From contig NZ_CP074102.1 in NCBI RefSeq assembly GCF_018310535.1, positions 310,001-374,000 of the forward strand: a DNA stretch of 64,000 nucleotides, given 5' to 3'. Each line of letters opens with the position of its first letter. The stretch's first letter is position 1. Positions 7,863-16,695 of this stretch are shown piece by piece. Source of the DNA: Streptomyces mirabilis. Lineage in GTDB: Bacteria > Actinomycetota > Actinomycetes > Streptomycetales > Streptomycetaceae. Position numbers and translations under genes: made by a program. The notes under the pieces were generated by a model. It did no database searches. It was given only the letters and a program-made list of their open reading frames with translations, and was not told the origin of the DNA.

Positions 7863-9455
7863 TCAGCCGCGCAGCCAGACCGCCGTGTCCTTCGGCAGTC
7901 GCCCCTGTGGGTCCAGGGGACCGCTGCCGAGCAGGAGTCGGGAGTGGGCGGGAAGGTCGGCGGGGGCGTCGGCGAGGTTCACGACGCACAGCAGCCGCCC
8001 CTCCTGTCCGGGCCGGGCGAAGGCGAGTACCCCCTCGGGCGCGGGCAGCCAGGTGAGCGGGCCGTCGCCGAACTCCGGCCTGGTCCTCAGGGCCGCGCGG
8101 TAGAGGGAGAGCATCGAGCCGGGGTCGGCGGCCTGGAGGTCGGCGGCGTACGCGGACCAGCCGTTCGGCTGCGGCAGCCAGGGCTCGCCGCCGAAGCCCG
8201 CGTACGGCGCGTCGGCCGTCCACGGGAGCGGGACCCGGCAGCCGTCCCGGCCCGGGTCGGTGCCGCCGGAGCGGAAGTGCATGGGGTCCTGGATGCGGTC
8301 ACGCGGTATCTCGGCCTCCGGCAGGCCCAGCTCCTCGCCCTGGTAGAGGTAGACGGCGCCGGGCAGGGCGAGGGAGAGCAGGGCCCCGGCGCGGGCCCGG
8401 CGGGTGCCGAGAGCGAGGTCGGCCGGGGTGCCGAAGGCCTTGGTGGCGAAGTCGAAGCCGGTGTCGGCGCGGCCGTAGCGGGTGACCGTGCGGGTCACGT
8501 CGTGGTTGCACAGCACCCAGGTGGCGGGCGCGCCGACCGGGGCGTGTTCGGCGAGGGTCTCGTCGATGGACGTCCGCAGGCGTCCCGCGTCCCAGGGGCA
8601 CGACAGGAAGGAGAAGTTGAAGGCGGTGTGCAACTCGTCGGGGCGCAGATAGCGGGCGAAGCGCTCGGTGTCGGGGAGCCAGACCTCGCCGACGAAGATG
8701 CCGTCGTAGGCGTCGGCGACCGTGCGCCAGGAGCGGTAGATGTCGTGGAGCTCGTCGCGGTCGACGTACGGATGCGGGTCGCGGCCCTCGACGAAGTCGG
8801 GGAGGTCCGGGTCCTTGGCGAGCAGGGCGGCCGAGTCGATGCGGACGCCCGCCACGCCGCGCTCGAACCAGAACCGCAGGATCTCCTCGTGTTCCTGGCG
8901 GACGGCGGGGTGCGCCCAGTTGAGGTCGGGCTGCTCGGGGGTGAACAGGTGGAGGTACCAGGTGCCGTCGGGCAGCCGGGTCCAGACGGGTTCGGCGGAG
9001 CCGGCGAACTGGGACGGCCAGTCGTTGGGCGGGAGTTCACCGTGTTCGCCGCGTCCGGGACGGAAGTGGAAGAGCTCGCGTTCGGGTCCCCCGGCCAAGG
9101 CGGCCTGGAACCAAAGGTGTTGGTCGGAGACGTGGTTGGGCACGATGTCGACGAGCGTGCGGATGCCCAGCTCCTTCGCCTCGGCGATGAGTTTCTCCGC
9201 CTCGGCGAGCGTCCCGAAGGCCGGGTCGATGACGCGGTAGTCGGCGACGTCGTAGCCGCCGTCCTTCATCGGGGACAGGTACCAGGGGTTGAACCACAGG
9301 GCGTTCACGCCGAGTTCGGCGAGGTAGGGAAGTTTGGCGCGGACGCCCGCGAGGTCGCCGGTGCCGTCGCCGTCGCCGTCCGCGAAGCTGCGGACGTACA
9401 CCTGGTAGATGACGGCGGAGCGCCACCAGTTCTGGGCATGGGTGGGCTGTCCCAC
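7863..9455 (-). CDS. aglA: Alpha-glucosidase, GH13 family, of the maltose operon
   Basis: A 530-aa cytoplasmic GH13 glucosidase that would cleave imported malto-oligosaccharides to glucose. The N-terminus WWRSAVIYQVYVRSFADGDG is typical of oligo-1,6-/alpha-glucosidases. Conserved regions are DIVPNH, GVRIDSA (nucleophile Asp), GEVWLP (acid/base Glu) and CNHDVTR (transition-state Asp). There is no signal peptide. It is the last gene of the malE-malF-malG-aglA series, 31 bases after malG, as in other Streptomyces mal loci. Confidence 0.87.
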   Translation of the reverse strand: MGQPTHAQNWWRSAVIYQVYVRSFADGDGDGTGDLAGVRAKLPYLAELGVNALWFNPWYLSPMKDGGYDVADYRVIDPAFGTLAEAEKLIAEAKELGIRTLVDIVPNHVSDQHLWFQAALAGGPERELFHFRPGRGEHGELPPNDWPSQFAGSAEPVWTRLPDGTWYLHLFTPEQPDLNWAHPAVRQEHEEILRFWFERGVAGVRIDSAALLAKDPDLPDFVEGRDPHPYVDRDELHDIYRSWRTVADAYDGIFVGEVWLPDTERFARYLRPDELHTAFNFSFLSCPWDAGRLRTSIDETLAEHAPVGAPATWVLCNHDVTRTVTRYGRADTGFDFATKAFGTPADLALGTRRARAGALLSLALPGAVYLYQGEELGLPEAEIPRDRIQDPMHFRSGGTDPGRDGCRVPLPWTADAPYAGFGGEPWLPQPNGWSAYAADLQAADPGSMLSLYRAALRTRPEFGDGPLTWLPAPEGVLAFARPGQEGRLLCVVNLADAPADLPAHSRLLLGSGPLDPQGRLPKDTAVWLRG

Positions 9456-9486
9456 GGTGCCTGCCTTTCTGTTGCGGGGGTCGGCG

Positions 9487-10368
9487 TCAGCCCTTCGTGC
9501 TGCCCGCGCTGATCCCGGCGATGATGTGTCGCTGGAACACCAGGAACATCAGGACCATGGGGATGCTGGCGATCACCATCGCGGCGATGAGCACGGTCAG
9601 CTGGATGTTCTGCGACAGCTGGACGAGGGCCACGCTGATCGGCTGCTTGTCGGTGTCGGAGAAGACCATCAACGGCCAGAGGAAGTCCTGCCAGACGGCG
9701 ACCAGGGCGAAGATCGACACGACGCCCAGGACGGGGCGGGACATGGGCAGCACGATGGACCAGAGGGTGCGCAGCCGTCCGGCACCGTCGATCTCGGCGG
9801 CCTCCAGGACATCGCGCGGGATCTGGTCGAAGAAGCGCTTGAGGAGATAGAGGTTGAAGGCGTTGGCCACGGCGGGCAGCCAGATGCCGAGCGGGTCGTT
9901 GAGCAGGCTGGTGTGGATCAGCGGGAGGTCGGCGACGGTCAGGTACTTCGGCACGACCAGCGCCTGCGCCGGGACCATCAGGGTGGCGAGGATGCCGCCG
10001 AGGATCACCTTGCCGAACGCCGGCTTCAGCTTGGAGAGGGCGTACGCGGCGGCCGTGCAGAACACGAGCTGGAGCAGCCAGGCGCCGGCGGCCTGCACCA
10101 CCGTGTTCCACAGGTGGGTGGGCAGGTCCATCAGGTCCCAGGCGTCGGTGTAGCCGCTGAGATGCCACGCCTTGGGCACGAGGGTCGGCGGGGTCCGCGT
10201 CACCTCGTCCGGGGACTTCATCGCGCCGGTGACCATCCAGTAGACCGGGAAGAGGAAGGCGAGCGCGAAGAGCAGGACGACGGCCGTGAAGACGGTCCAG
10301 TAGAGGGCCTTGCCACGGGGGCGGGCGAGGGTGAGCGGGGAGACCAGGGTGCGGGTGCCGCTGCTCAT
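9487..10368 (-). CDS. malG: Maltose/maltodextrin ABC permease, MalG type
   Basis: A 293-aa inner membrane permease. ATG 10368 overlaps the malF stop (ATGA at 10365-10368). After a short cytoplasmic N-terminus there are about six membrane segments (first ALYWTVFTAVVLLFALAFLF) and the EAA loop RDVLEAAEIDGAGRLRTLW around residue 195. The family is CUT1 MalG/LacG. No ATPase gene is in the operon, as is usual in Streptomyces where the shared ATPase MsiK energises CUT1 importers. Confidence 0.87.
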   Translation of the reverse strand: MSSGTRTLVSPLTLARPRGKALYWTVFTAVVLLFALAFLFPVYWMVTGAMKSPDEVTRTPPTLVPKAWHLSGYTDAWDLMDLPTHLWNTVVQAAGAWLLQLVFCTAAAYALSKLKPAFGKVILGGILATLMVPAQALVVPKYLTVADLPLIHTSLLNDPLGIWLPAVANAFNLYLLKRFFDQIPRDVLEAAEIDGAGRLRTLWSIVLPMSRPVLGVVSIFALVAVWQDFLWPLMVFSDTDKQPISVALVQLSQNIQLTVLIAAMVIASIPMVLMFLVFQRHIIAGISAGSTKG

Positions 10369-11336
10369 GAGTACTCCTCCCCCGACGAGCGGGTCAGCCG
10401 CAGATAGACCGCGGAGAAGAGGCCGAGCAGCACGAGGAGCATGACGCTCAGCGCGCACGCGCCGCCGAAGTCGTTGTAGAGGAACGCGTACTTGTAGATG
10501 AGGTAGAGGACGGTGACCGTGGCGTTCTCGGGGCCGCCGCCGGTGATGACGAACGGCTCGGTGAAGACCTGCATCGTGGCGATGATCTGAAGCAGCATCA
10601 ACATGAGGACGATGAAACGGGTCTGCGGGATCGTCACGTGCCGGATGCGCTGGAGGATGTTCGCGCCGTCCAGTTCCGCCGCCTCGTACAGCTCCCCCGG
10701 GATGCCCTGGAGCGCGGCCAGATAGATCAGGACCGTGCCGCCCATGTTGGCCCAGGTGGCCACGATGACCAGGGAGACGAGCGCGGTGTCGGCGCCGTTG
10801 GACCAGTTCGAGGTGGGCAGGTGCAGGAAGCGCAGCGCCTCGTTGGCGAGGCCCGCTCCCGGATCGTAGAACCACTTCCACAGCAGGGCGCTGACCACCG
10901 GCGGGATCATCACCGGCAGGTACACCACGACCCTGAAGAAGGCCTTCGCGTGCCGGAGTTCGTTGAGGACCAGGGCCATCACGAACGGGACGGCGAACCC
11001 GATGAGCAGGGCGAGGAGCGTGAAGGTGAACGTGTTGCGCCAGGCCGCGGTGAACTCCGGGTCGTGCAGGACGCGGGTGAAGTTGGCGGTGCCGACCCAC
11101 TGGGGCGGTGAGCCCGGCGTGTACTTCTGGAAGGCGATCACGACCGCGCGGATCGCGGGGTACCAGGAGAACAGCGCGAAGCAGAGCAGGCCGCCGACGA
11201 GGAAGGCGTACGCGCGGGACTGGTCGGCCAGGCGCCGGCGCCACGGGCCCCCTGCCCGGCGCCCGGCCGACCGCGGTACCTCCGGCGCGCCGACGGCGGC
11301 CGGAGGAAGCACCGCGGGCTTCGATGCGGTCTTCAT
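10365..11336 (-). CDS. malF: Maltose/maltodextrin ABC permease, MalF type
   Basis: A 323-aa CUT1 permease that pairs with MalG. ATG 11336 (KTASKPAVLPP) lies eight bases beyond the malE stop; longer upstream starts would overlap malE. The protein has a Pro/Arg-rich cytoplasmic leader, six membrane segments and the EAA loop PGELYEAAELDGANILQRI. Same operon as malE and malG. Confidence 0.87.
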   Translation of the reverse strand: MKTASKPAVLPPAAVGAPEVPRSAGRRAGGPWRRRLADQSRAYAFLVGGLLCFALFSWYPAIRAVVIAFQKYTPGSPPQWVGTANFTRVLHDPEFTAAWRNTFTFTLLALLIGFAVPFVMALVLNELRHAKAFFRVVVYLPVMIPPVVSALLWKWFYDPGAGLANEALRFLHLPTSNWSNGADTALVSLVIVATWANMGGTVLIYLAALQGIPGELYEAAELDGANILQRIRHVTIPQTRFIVLMLMLLQIIATMQVFTEPFVITGGGPENATVTVLYLIYKYAFLYNDFGGACALSVMLLVLLGLFSAVYLRLTRSSGEEYS

Positions 11337-11344
11337 ACGCGTGG

Positions 11345-12694
11345 TCAGCCCCGGGCCAGGATGGAGTCGATCTTCCCGGAGGCGTCCCCCAGGAGCTGGT
11401 CGATGTTCGCGTCCTTCTTGGTGAGGACCGCGGAGACGGCTCCGTCGAGGACCGAGTAGATCTGCTGGGCCTGGGGCGGCTCGATCTTCATCTGCAGGCT
11501 CTGGTTGCCGTCCAGGAAGGCCTGGTAGTTCTCCACGGGCACATTGGCGTTGGCCTTCTTGACCTGCTGGTCCTTCGCGTCGGCGGCGCCGGTGAAGAGG
11601 CGGGGCTCGGGGAGGCCGACGGGGGCGTTGTTCTGCTTGGCGCGGGCGTAGTCGCCGAGGAAGCCCTTGCCGGGGGTGAGGAACATGTGGTCGAGCCACT
11701 TCAGGCCGGCCTTGATCTGCTCGGGGCTGTCCTTCTTGTTGAACATGTAGCCGTCGCCGCCGATGAGCGTGCCCTTGCCGCCGGGCATGGGCGCGAGGGC
11801 GAGGTCCTTGTAGTTGCCGCCCTTCTCCTTGACGAGGATCGGGATGTTGTCGGGCGCGGAGAGGTACATGCCGAGCTTGCCGGAGCCCATCAGCTGCTGG
11901 ACGTCGTTGATGACGAGGAGCTGCTTGCTGCCCATGGAGTTGTCGGTCCAGCGCATGTCGTGCAGGTTCTGCAGGACGGCCTTGCCCTCCGGGGTGTCGA
12001 CGCTGGCCTTCTTGCCGTCCGGCGCCACGACGTCGCCGCCCTGCGAGTACATCTCGGCGGTGAAGTGCCAGCCGCCCTGGTTCTGGGCGCTGTAGTCGGC
12101 GTAGCCGACGGTGCCGCCGCCGAGCGCCGCTATCTTCTTGGCGTCCGCGCGCACTTCTTCCCAGGTCGCCGGGGGCTTGTCCGGGTCGAGACCGGCCTTC
12201 TGGAAAAGCTTGCGGTTGTAGATGAGTCCCATCGAGTAGCCGGTGCGCGGCACTCCGTAGATCTTGCCGTCGACGGTGTAGATGTCGCGCAGTTGCTGCT
12301 GAATGGTGCCGTAGCTCTTGAGGTCCTTGACGTATGACGTGATGTCGGCGGCCTGGTTGATGTCGACGACGTGCTTGGAATCGGTGAAGTACGTGTAGAA
12401 GACGTCCTCCATCTGGCCGCCGGCGAGCTTGGCGTCGAACGTCTTGGGGTCCTGGCAGGGGAACGCGTCGTGGGCGACGACGTCGATGTCCGGGTTCTGC
12501 TTCTCGAACGCCTTGATGTCGGCCTCGAAGAACGAGCGGTCGACCTTGGCGCTCTTCGGAGGCATGCAGTTGACCGTGATGCGGGTCTTGCCACCCGCGG
12601 AGCCGTCGTCGCTGCCACCGCAGGCGGTGGCGGTGAGCGCGAGGGCGGACGCCGTGAGCACGACGAAGGTACGGCGGAACCCGGTACTTCTCAT
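11345..12694 (-). CDS. malE: Maltose/maltodextrin-binding lipoprotein
   Basis: A 449-aa extracellular solute-binding protein of family 1. ATG 12694 starts a lipoprotein signal peptide (RSTGFRRTF, hydrophobic core, lipobox TATAC with Cys25), followed by a Gly/Ser/Asp linker. The mature protein has the ABC sugar-binding fold (AFEKQNPDIDVV, IYGVPRTGYSMGLIYN). Some recognition features differ from Gram-negative MalE, so the exact sugar is inferred from malR and aglA beside it. Confidence 0.85.
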   Translation of the reverse strand: MRSTGFRRTFVVLTASALALTATACGGSDDGSAGGKTRITVNCMPPKSAKVDRSFFEADIKAFEKQNPDIDVVAHDAFPCQDPKTFDAKLAGGQMEDVFYTYFTDSKHVVDINQAADITSYVKDLKSYGTIQQQLRDIYTVDGKIYGVPRTGYSMGLIYNRKLFQKAGLDPDKPPATWEEVRADAKKIAALGGGTVGYADYSAQNQGGWHFTAEMYSQGGDVVAPDGKKASVDTPEGKAVLQNLHDMRWTDNSMGSKQLLVINDVQQLMGSGKLGMYLSAPDNIPILVKEKGGNYKDLALAPMPGGKGTLIGGDGYMFNKKDSPEQIKAGLKWLDHMFLTPGKGFLGDYARAKQNNAPVGLPEPRLFTGAADAKDQQVKKANANVPVENYQAFLDGNQSLQMKIEPPQAQQIYSVLDGAVSAVLTKKDANIDQLLGDASGKIDSILARG

Positions 12695-12852
12695 CGGTGG
12701 ACCCCTTTGGGCAGGAGCGAGGAAGGCCCACGGGGGCGCGCCACCTTGATCTGGCGCACCGCCGTGTGCTGGCGCCGCACACTCAAGCACCGCCGACAAG
12801 GGTCCGCAAGATGTCGCGCAGAATCTGGAATTATTTGACAGCTGAGTGGGTC
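12695..12852 (-). promoter_or_regulatory. malE promoter region
   Basis: This gap between malR and malE should carry the malEFG-aglA promoter. It contains one GCAAG half-site (12806-12810) like those repeated before malR. A stretch of AT-rich sequence (ggaattatttgacag) is the only low-GC patch. Confidence 0.4.
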
Positions 12853-13851
12853 TCAGTGGCGGGGCGCTTGCGCGGTGGACCCCCTGACCACCAACTCCGG
12901 TTCGAACAGGAGCTCTTCGGGGGTGACGCTGCTCCCGCCGATCTGGGCGTTCAGCAGCTCGACGGCCGCCCGGCCCATCGACTCGATGGGCTGGCGGACG
13001 GTGGTCAGGGGCGGCTCGGTGCAGTTCATCAGCGCGGAGTCGTCGTAGCCGACGACGGACACCTGCGAGGGCACGCCGAGTCCCTTGCGACGGGCGGCGC
13101 GTACGACACCGAGGGCGAGCGGGTCGCTGGCGCAGATGAAGCCGGTGACTCCGCGGTCGATGAGCCGGGCGGCCGCCGCGTGGCCACCCTCGATCGAGAA
13201 CATGGCCCGTGCGATGTGTGCGTCGGGCAGCTCGGGGGCGAGTGCGCGGGCCGCCGCCAGCTTCCGCGCCGAGGGCATGTGGTCGGCGGGCCCGAGGACC
13301 AGACCGATGCGCTCGTGACCGAGCGAGACGAGGTGGCGCCAGGCCTGCTCGACCGCCACGGCATCGTCGCAGGAGACGCCCGGGAAGCCCAGGTGCTCGA
13401 TGGCCGCGTTCACCAGCACCACCGGGATGTTGCGGTCCGCGAGCTGCCGGTAGTGCTCGTGCGGGGCGTCGGCCTGCGCGTACAGTCCGCCCGCGAACAC
13501 CACACCGGATACCTGCTGTTGGAGCAGCAGGTCCACGTAGTCCGCCTCGGAGACGCCGCCCTTCGTCTGGGTGCAGAGCACCGGCGTCAGCCCGAGCTGG
13601 GCGAGCGCCCCGCCGATCACTTCGGCGAACGCCGGGAAGATCGGGTTCTGCAGCTCGGGCAGGACGAGCCCCACGAGCCGCGCGCGTTCACCGCGCAGTT
13701 GGGTGGGCCGCTCGTAGCCGAGCACGTCCAGCGCCGAGAGCACCGCCTGCCGGGTGGAGTCGGAGACGCCGGGCTTCCCGTTGAGCACCCGGCTGACCGT
13801 GGCCTCGCTGACCCCGACCTTTTTCGCCACCTGAGCAAGTCGTCGCGTCAT
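12853..13851 (-). CDS. malR: LacI-family repressor MalR
   Basis: A 332-aa LacI/GalR regulator controlling maltodextrin uptake. The N-terminal HTH and hinge are RRLAQVAKKVGVSEATVSRV and LNGKPGVSDSTRQAVLSALD; the rest is the sugar-binding core (VGLVLPELQNPIFPAFAEVI, GHERIGLVLGP). The sequence and position directly upstream of malE match Streptomyces MalR. ATG 13851 is preferred; an upstream GTG at 13899 would place codons across the GCAAG repeats. Confidence 0.87.
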   Translation of the reverse strand: MTRRLAQVAKKVGVSEATVSRVLNGKPGVSDSTRQAVLSALDVLGYERPTQLRGERARLVGLVLPELQNPIFPAFAEVIGGALAQLGLTPVLCTQTKGGVSEADYVDLLLQQQVSGVVFAGGLYAQADAPHEHYRQLADRNIPVVLVNAAIEHLGFPGVSCDDAVAVEQAWRHLVSLGHERIGLVLGPADHMPSARKLAAARALAPELPDAHIARAMFSIEGGHAAAARLIDRGVTGFICASDPLALGVVRAARRKGLGVPSQVSVVGYDDSALMNCTEPPLTTVRQPIESMGRAAVELLNAQIGGSSVTPEELLFEPELVVRGSTAQAPRH

Positions 13852-13855
13852 GCGC

Positions 13856-13888
13856 GCAAGAATAGCGCAAGAAATGCAAGCGTCTTGC
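13856..13888. promoter_or_regulatory. Clustered GCAAG half-sites, probable MalR operator
   Basis: Three direct GCAAG copies (13856, 13867, 13876) and an inverted CTTGC (13884-13888) precede malR. The last pair forms GCAAGCGTCTTGC, a LacI-type inverted repeat. Position just before the malR start suggests autoregulation. Confidence 0.5.
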
Positions 13889-13914
13889 GTAACACTCACT
13901 CGGCCCAGTCGAAC

Positions 13915-14607
13915 CTAGTGGGCCGCCCACAGGCCACGGACATGACCCAGGTGCCGGGTCATGACCCTGCGTACGGACTCGGGGTCGCGGTCCACCAGGG
14001 CGTCGAGGATTTCGAGGTGCTCCTCGGCGGAGTCCTGGAGGCGGCCCGCCTCGGCCAGGGCGTTGAGGCCGTACAGGCGCGAGCGCTTGCGGAGGTCGCC
14101 GACGACCTCGACCAGGTGGGCGTTGCCCGCGAGGGCGAGCAGACCGAGGTGGAAGCGGATGTCCGCCTCGACGTAGGCGATGAGGTCACCGGCCGCCGCC
14201 GCGGTCACGATCTCCCGGGCGGCGGGACGCAGCGCCTCCAGGGAGACCGGGTCCGCGGTGGTGGCCAGCTGCACGGTGGTGGGGATCTCGATCAGCGAGC
14301 GGATGTGGGTGTACTCGTCGAGCTGCTTCTCGGAGACCGCGGTGACCCGGAAGCCCTTGTTGGGCACCGTGTCGACGAGGCCCTCCTTGGCGAGGTCGAG
14401 CATGGCCTCACGCACCGGTGTCGCCGAGACGCCGAAGCGGGCGGCGAGCGTCGGCGCGGAGTACACCTCGCCGGCCCGTAGTTCGCCCGCGATCAGCGCG
14501 GCCCGCAGGGCGTCGGCGACGCGCTCGCGGTAGCTGCTCTTCTTGCCGCCGAGGACGGGCAGGGCGGCGGGAGCGGCGGAGGGTGCGCTGCTGCGCGTGG
14601 CGGGCAT
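13915..14607 (-). CDS. GntR-family (FadR/VanR subgroup) regulator of hydroxyproline genes
   Basis: A 230-aa regulator with an N-terminal winged helix (YRERVADALRAALIAGELRA; FGVSATPVREAMLDLAKEGL) and a C-terminal FCD ligand domain with the usual metal-type ligands (EADIRFH; HLEIL; RHLGHV). It is the last gene of the minus-strand hydroxyproline cluster but has its own upstream gap of 58 bases containing a perfect ATGTCAC palindrome. That points to autoregulation. The effector is probably a hydroxyproline isomer or pathway intermediate, by context. Confidence 0.82.
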   Translation of the reverse strand: MPATRSSAPSAAPAALPVLGGKKSSYRERVADALRAALIAGELRAGEVYSAPTLAARFGVSATPVREAMLDLAKEGLVDTVPNKGFRVTAVSEKQLDEYTHIRSLIEIPTTVQLATTADPVSLEALRPAAREIVTAAAAGDLIAYVEADIRFHLGLLALAGNAHLVEVVGDLRKRSRLYGLNALAEAGRLQDSAEEHLEILDALVDRDPESVRRVMTRHLGHVRGLWAAH

Positions 14608-14643
14608 GGGTCGACTCCTCGTACGGCATGGTGGGTTTGTGCA

Positions 14644-14657
14644 ATGTCACGTGACAT
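14644..14657. promoter_or_regulatory. Perfect 14-bp operator ATGTCACGTGACAT
   Basis: A perfect palindrome between the epimerase gene and the GntR gene. The half-site ATGTCAC recurs before the DHDPS-family and oxidase genes, which suggests it is the binding site of the GntR regulator encoded at 13915-14607. Confidence 0.6.
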
Positions 14658-14665
14658 CAGTATCT

Positions 14666-15667
14666 CTAGAGCACGAAACCAGCCGGGAACGGGTCGGTCG
14701 GGTCCAGGAGGTACTGGGCGGTGCCGGTGATCCAGGCGCGACCGGTGAAACTGGGCAGTACGGCGGGGATTCCGGCGACCTCGGTCGTGCCGAGCAGTCG
14801 TCCCGTGAACTGCGTCCCGATGAAGGACTCGTTCACGAAGTCCGTGTGCAGGGGGAGTTCGCCCCGGGCGTGCAGTTGCGCCATGCGCGCGCTGGTGCCC
14901 GTACCGCAGGGCGAGCGGTCGAACCAGCCGGGGTGGATCGCCATGGCGTGGCGCGAGTGGCGGGCGGTGGCGCCGGGCGCGTACAGGTGGACGTGGTGGC
15001 AGCCGCGGATGGACGGGTCCTCGGGGTGGACCGGCTCGTCCTTGGCGTTGACGACCTCCATCAGCGACAGTCCGGCGGCGAGGATCTCCTCCTTTCGCGA
15101 CCGGTCGAAGGGCAGACCGAACTGCTCCAGCGGCAGGATGGCGTAGAAGTTGCCGCCGTATGCGAGGTCGTACGTCACCGTCCGGCCGTCGGGCAGGGTG
15201 GCCTTGCGGTCGAGGCCCGCCGAGAAGGACGGCACGTTCTTGAGCGTGACCGCGCGGGCGGCGCCGTCCTCGACCGCGACCTCGGCGACGACGAGGCCCG
15301 CCGGGGTGTCGAGCCGGATCGTGGTGACCGGCTCGACGACCTCGACCATGCCGGTCTCCACCAGGACCGTCGCCACGCCGATGGTGCCGTGCCCGCACAT
15401 CGGGAGATAGCCCGACACCTCGATGTAGAGGACTCCGTAGTCGCAGTCCGGGCGGGTGGGCGGCTGGAGGATGGCGCCACTCATCGCGGAGTGGCCGCGC
15501 GGCTCGTTCATCAGGAGCTGCTTGATGTCGTCGCGGTGCTCGCGGAAATACAGCCGCCGCTCGTTCATGGTCGCGCCGGGGATGGTCCCGATGCCGCCGG
15601 TGATCACCCGGGTGGGCATGCCCTCGGTGTGCGAGTCGACGGCGTGCAGGACGAGTTTGCTGCGCAT
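14666..15667 (-). CDS. 4-hydroxyproline 2-epimerase / proline racemase family
   Basis: A 333-aa member of the proline racemase family that would convert trans-4-hydroxy-L-proline to the cis-D isomer. Both catalytic cysteines are present: MCGHGTIG and SPCGTGTSARM. The two-cysteine form separates epimerases from trans-3-hydroxyproline dehydratases, which have Thr in the second site. N-terminal VDSHTEGMPTRVI is typical. Neighbours encode a D-amino acid oxidase-type complex and a deaminase of the same pathway, which supports hydroxyproline rather than proline as substrate. Confidence 0.82.
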   Translation of the reverse strand: MRSKLVLHAVDSHTEGMPTRVITGGIGTIPGATMNERRLYFREHRDDIKQLLMNEPRGHSAMSGAILQPPTRPDCDYGVLYIEVSGYLPMCGHGTIGVATVLVETGMVEVVEPVTTIRLDTPAGLVVAEVAVEDGAARAVTLKNVPSFSAGLDRKATLPDGRTVTYDLAYGGNFYAILPLEQFGLPFDRSRKEEILAAGLSLMEVVNAKDEPVHPEDPSIRGCHHVHLYAPGATARHSRHAMAIHPGWFDRSPCGTGTSARMAQLHARGELPLHTDFVNESFIGTQFTGRLLGTTEVAGIPAVLPSFTGRAWITGTAQYLLDPTDPFPAGFVL

Positions 15668-15724
15668 GGGATCTCCGTAACTCCTGCTTTTCGCGGGGAA
15701 CTTGACTCGCTCAAGGAGCGGCGC

Positions 15725-16621
15725 TCAGGCGAGACCGGCGGCGAGGGCCTTCTCGGTGGCGGCGCGGACCGCGGCCTCCTGCTCGGGCCGCAGCGGGACG
15801 CGCGGTGGACGCACCCGCCCGCCGTGCCGGCCCACGATGTCCATGGACAGCTTGATGGCCTGGACGAACTCGACCTGGGAGTCCCAGCGCAGCAGTGGGT
15901 GCAATTGGCGGTAGAGCAGCCGTGCCGTGTCGAGGTCGCCCTCGACGGCGGCGTGGTACAGCTCGACGCTCGCGGCGGGCAGCGCGTTCGGGTAGCCGGC
16001 CACCCAGCCCTTGGCGCCCGCGACGGCGAGCTCCAGCAGGACGTCGTCGGCGCCGATCAACAGGTCGAGTTCGGGAGCGAGTTCGGCGATCCGGTAGGCG
16101 CGGCGGACATCGCCGGAGAACTCCTTGACGCCGTGGATGTACCCCTCCGCGTGCAGCTTCGCGAGCAGTTCGGGCACCAGATCGACCTTGGTGTCGATGG
16201 GGTTGTTGTACGCGACGACCGGGACGCCCGCCTCGGCGACCGCCTCGTAGTGGGCGAGGACGGAACGCTCGTCGGCGCGGTAGGCGTTCGGCGGCAGCAG
16301 CATCACGGACCGGCAGCCGGCGTCGCGGGCCTGCTCGGCCCAGCGTCGGGCCTCCGCGGAGCCGTAGGCGGCGACGCCGGGCATCACGCGGGAGCCGCCG
16401 ATCGCCGACACCGCCGTCTCGACGACCTTCGCGCGCTCCTCGGGCGTGAGCACCTGGTACTCGCCGAGCGAGCCGTTCGGTACGACCCCGTCGCAGCCGT
16501 TCTCGACGAGCCAGGCGCAGTGCTGCGCGTAGCGGTCGTAGTCGACGGAGAGGTCGTCGTTCAGCGGGAGCGCGGTGGCGACGAGGACGCCGCGCCAGGG
16601 ACGGTTCTCGGTGGCGGTCAT
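15725..16621 (-). CDS. DHDPS-family lyase, probable 1-pyrroline-4-hydroxy-2-carboxylate deaminase
   Basis: A 298-aa class I aldolase-fold protein. ATG 16621 follows GAGAGGGA; a start at 16639 is possible but would overlap an operator-like site. Family marks are NGSLGEYQVLT near residue 50, YNNPIDTKVDL, and the Schiff-base lysine in HGVKEFSGD. In hydroxyproline pathways this family deaminates 1-pyrroline-4-hydroxy-2-carboxylate to 2-oxoglutarate semialdehyde. A dehydrogenase for the semialdehyde is not in the window. Confidence 0.78.
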   Translation of the reverse strand: MTATENRPWRGVLVATALPLNDDLSVDYDRYAQHCAWLVENGCDGVVPNGSLGEYQVLTPEERAKVVETAVSAIGGSRVMPGVAAYGSAEARRWAEQARDAGCRSVMLLPPNAYRADERSVLAHYEAVAEAGVPVVAYNNPIDTKVDLVPELLAKLHAEGYIHGVKEFSGDVRRAYRIAELAPELDLLIGADDVLLELAVAGAKGWVAGYPNALPAASVELYHAAVEGDLDTARLLYRQLHPLLRWDSQVEFVQAIKLSMDIVGRHGGRVRPPRVPLRPEQEAAVRAATEKALAAGLA

Positions 16622-16637
16622 GAGCGGTTCCCTCTCC

Positions 16638-16651
16638 ATGGTGTGTGACAT
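16638..16651. promoter_or_regulatory. Half-matching ATGTCAC operator before the DHDPS-family gene
   Basis: The half-site GTGACAT (16645-16651) is exact; the other half, ATGGTGT, matches only in ATG. It lies just before the DHDPS-family start in the 74-base gap after the dehydrogenase gene. Confidence 0.45.
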
Positions 16652-16695
16652 TTTACTGACGTTCAGTCGCGGTGGGCGGGGCGGTACGAAGGCGG

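Noticed and set aside
7944..9512. A 522-aa plus-strand open frame
   Set aside because: Antisense to aglA, glycine-rich and without a ribosome site.
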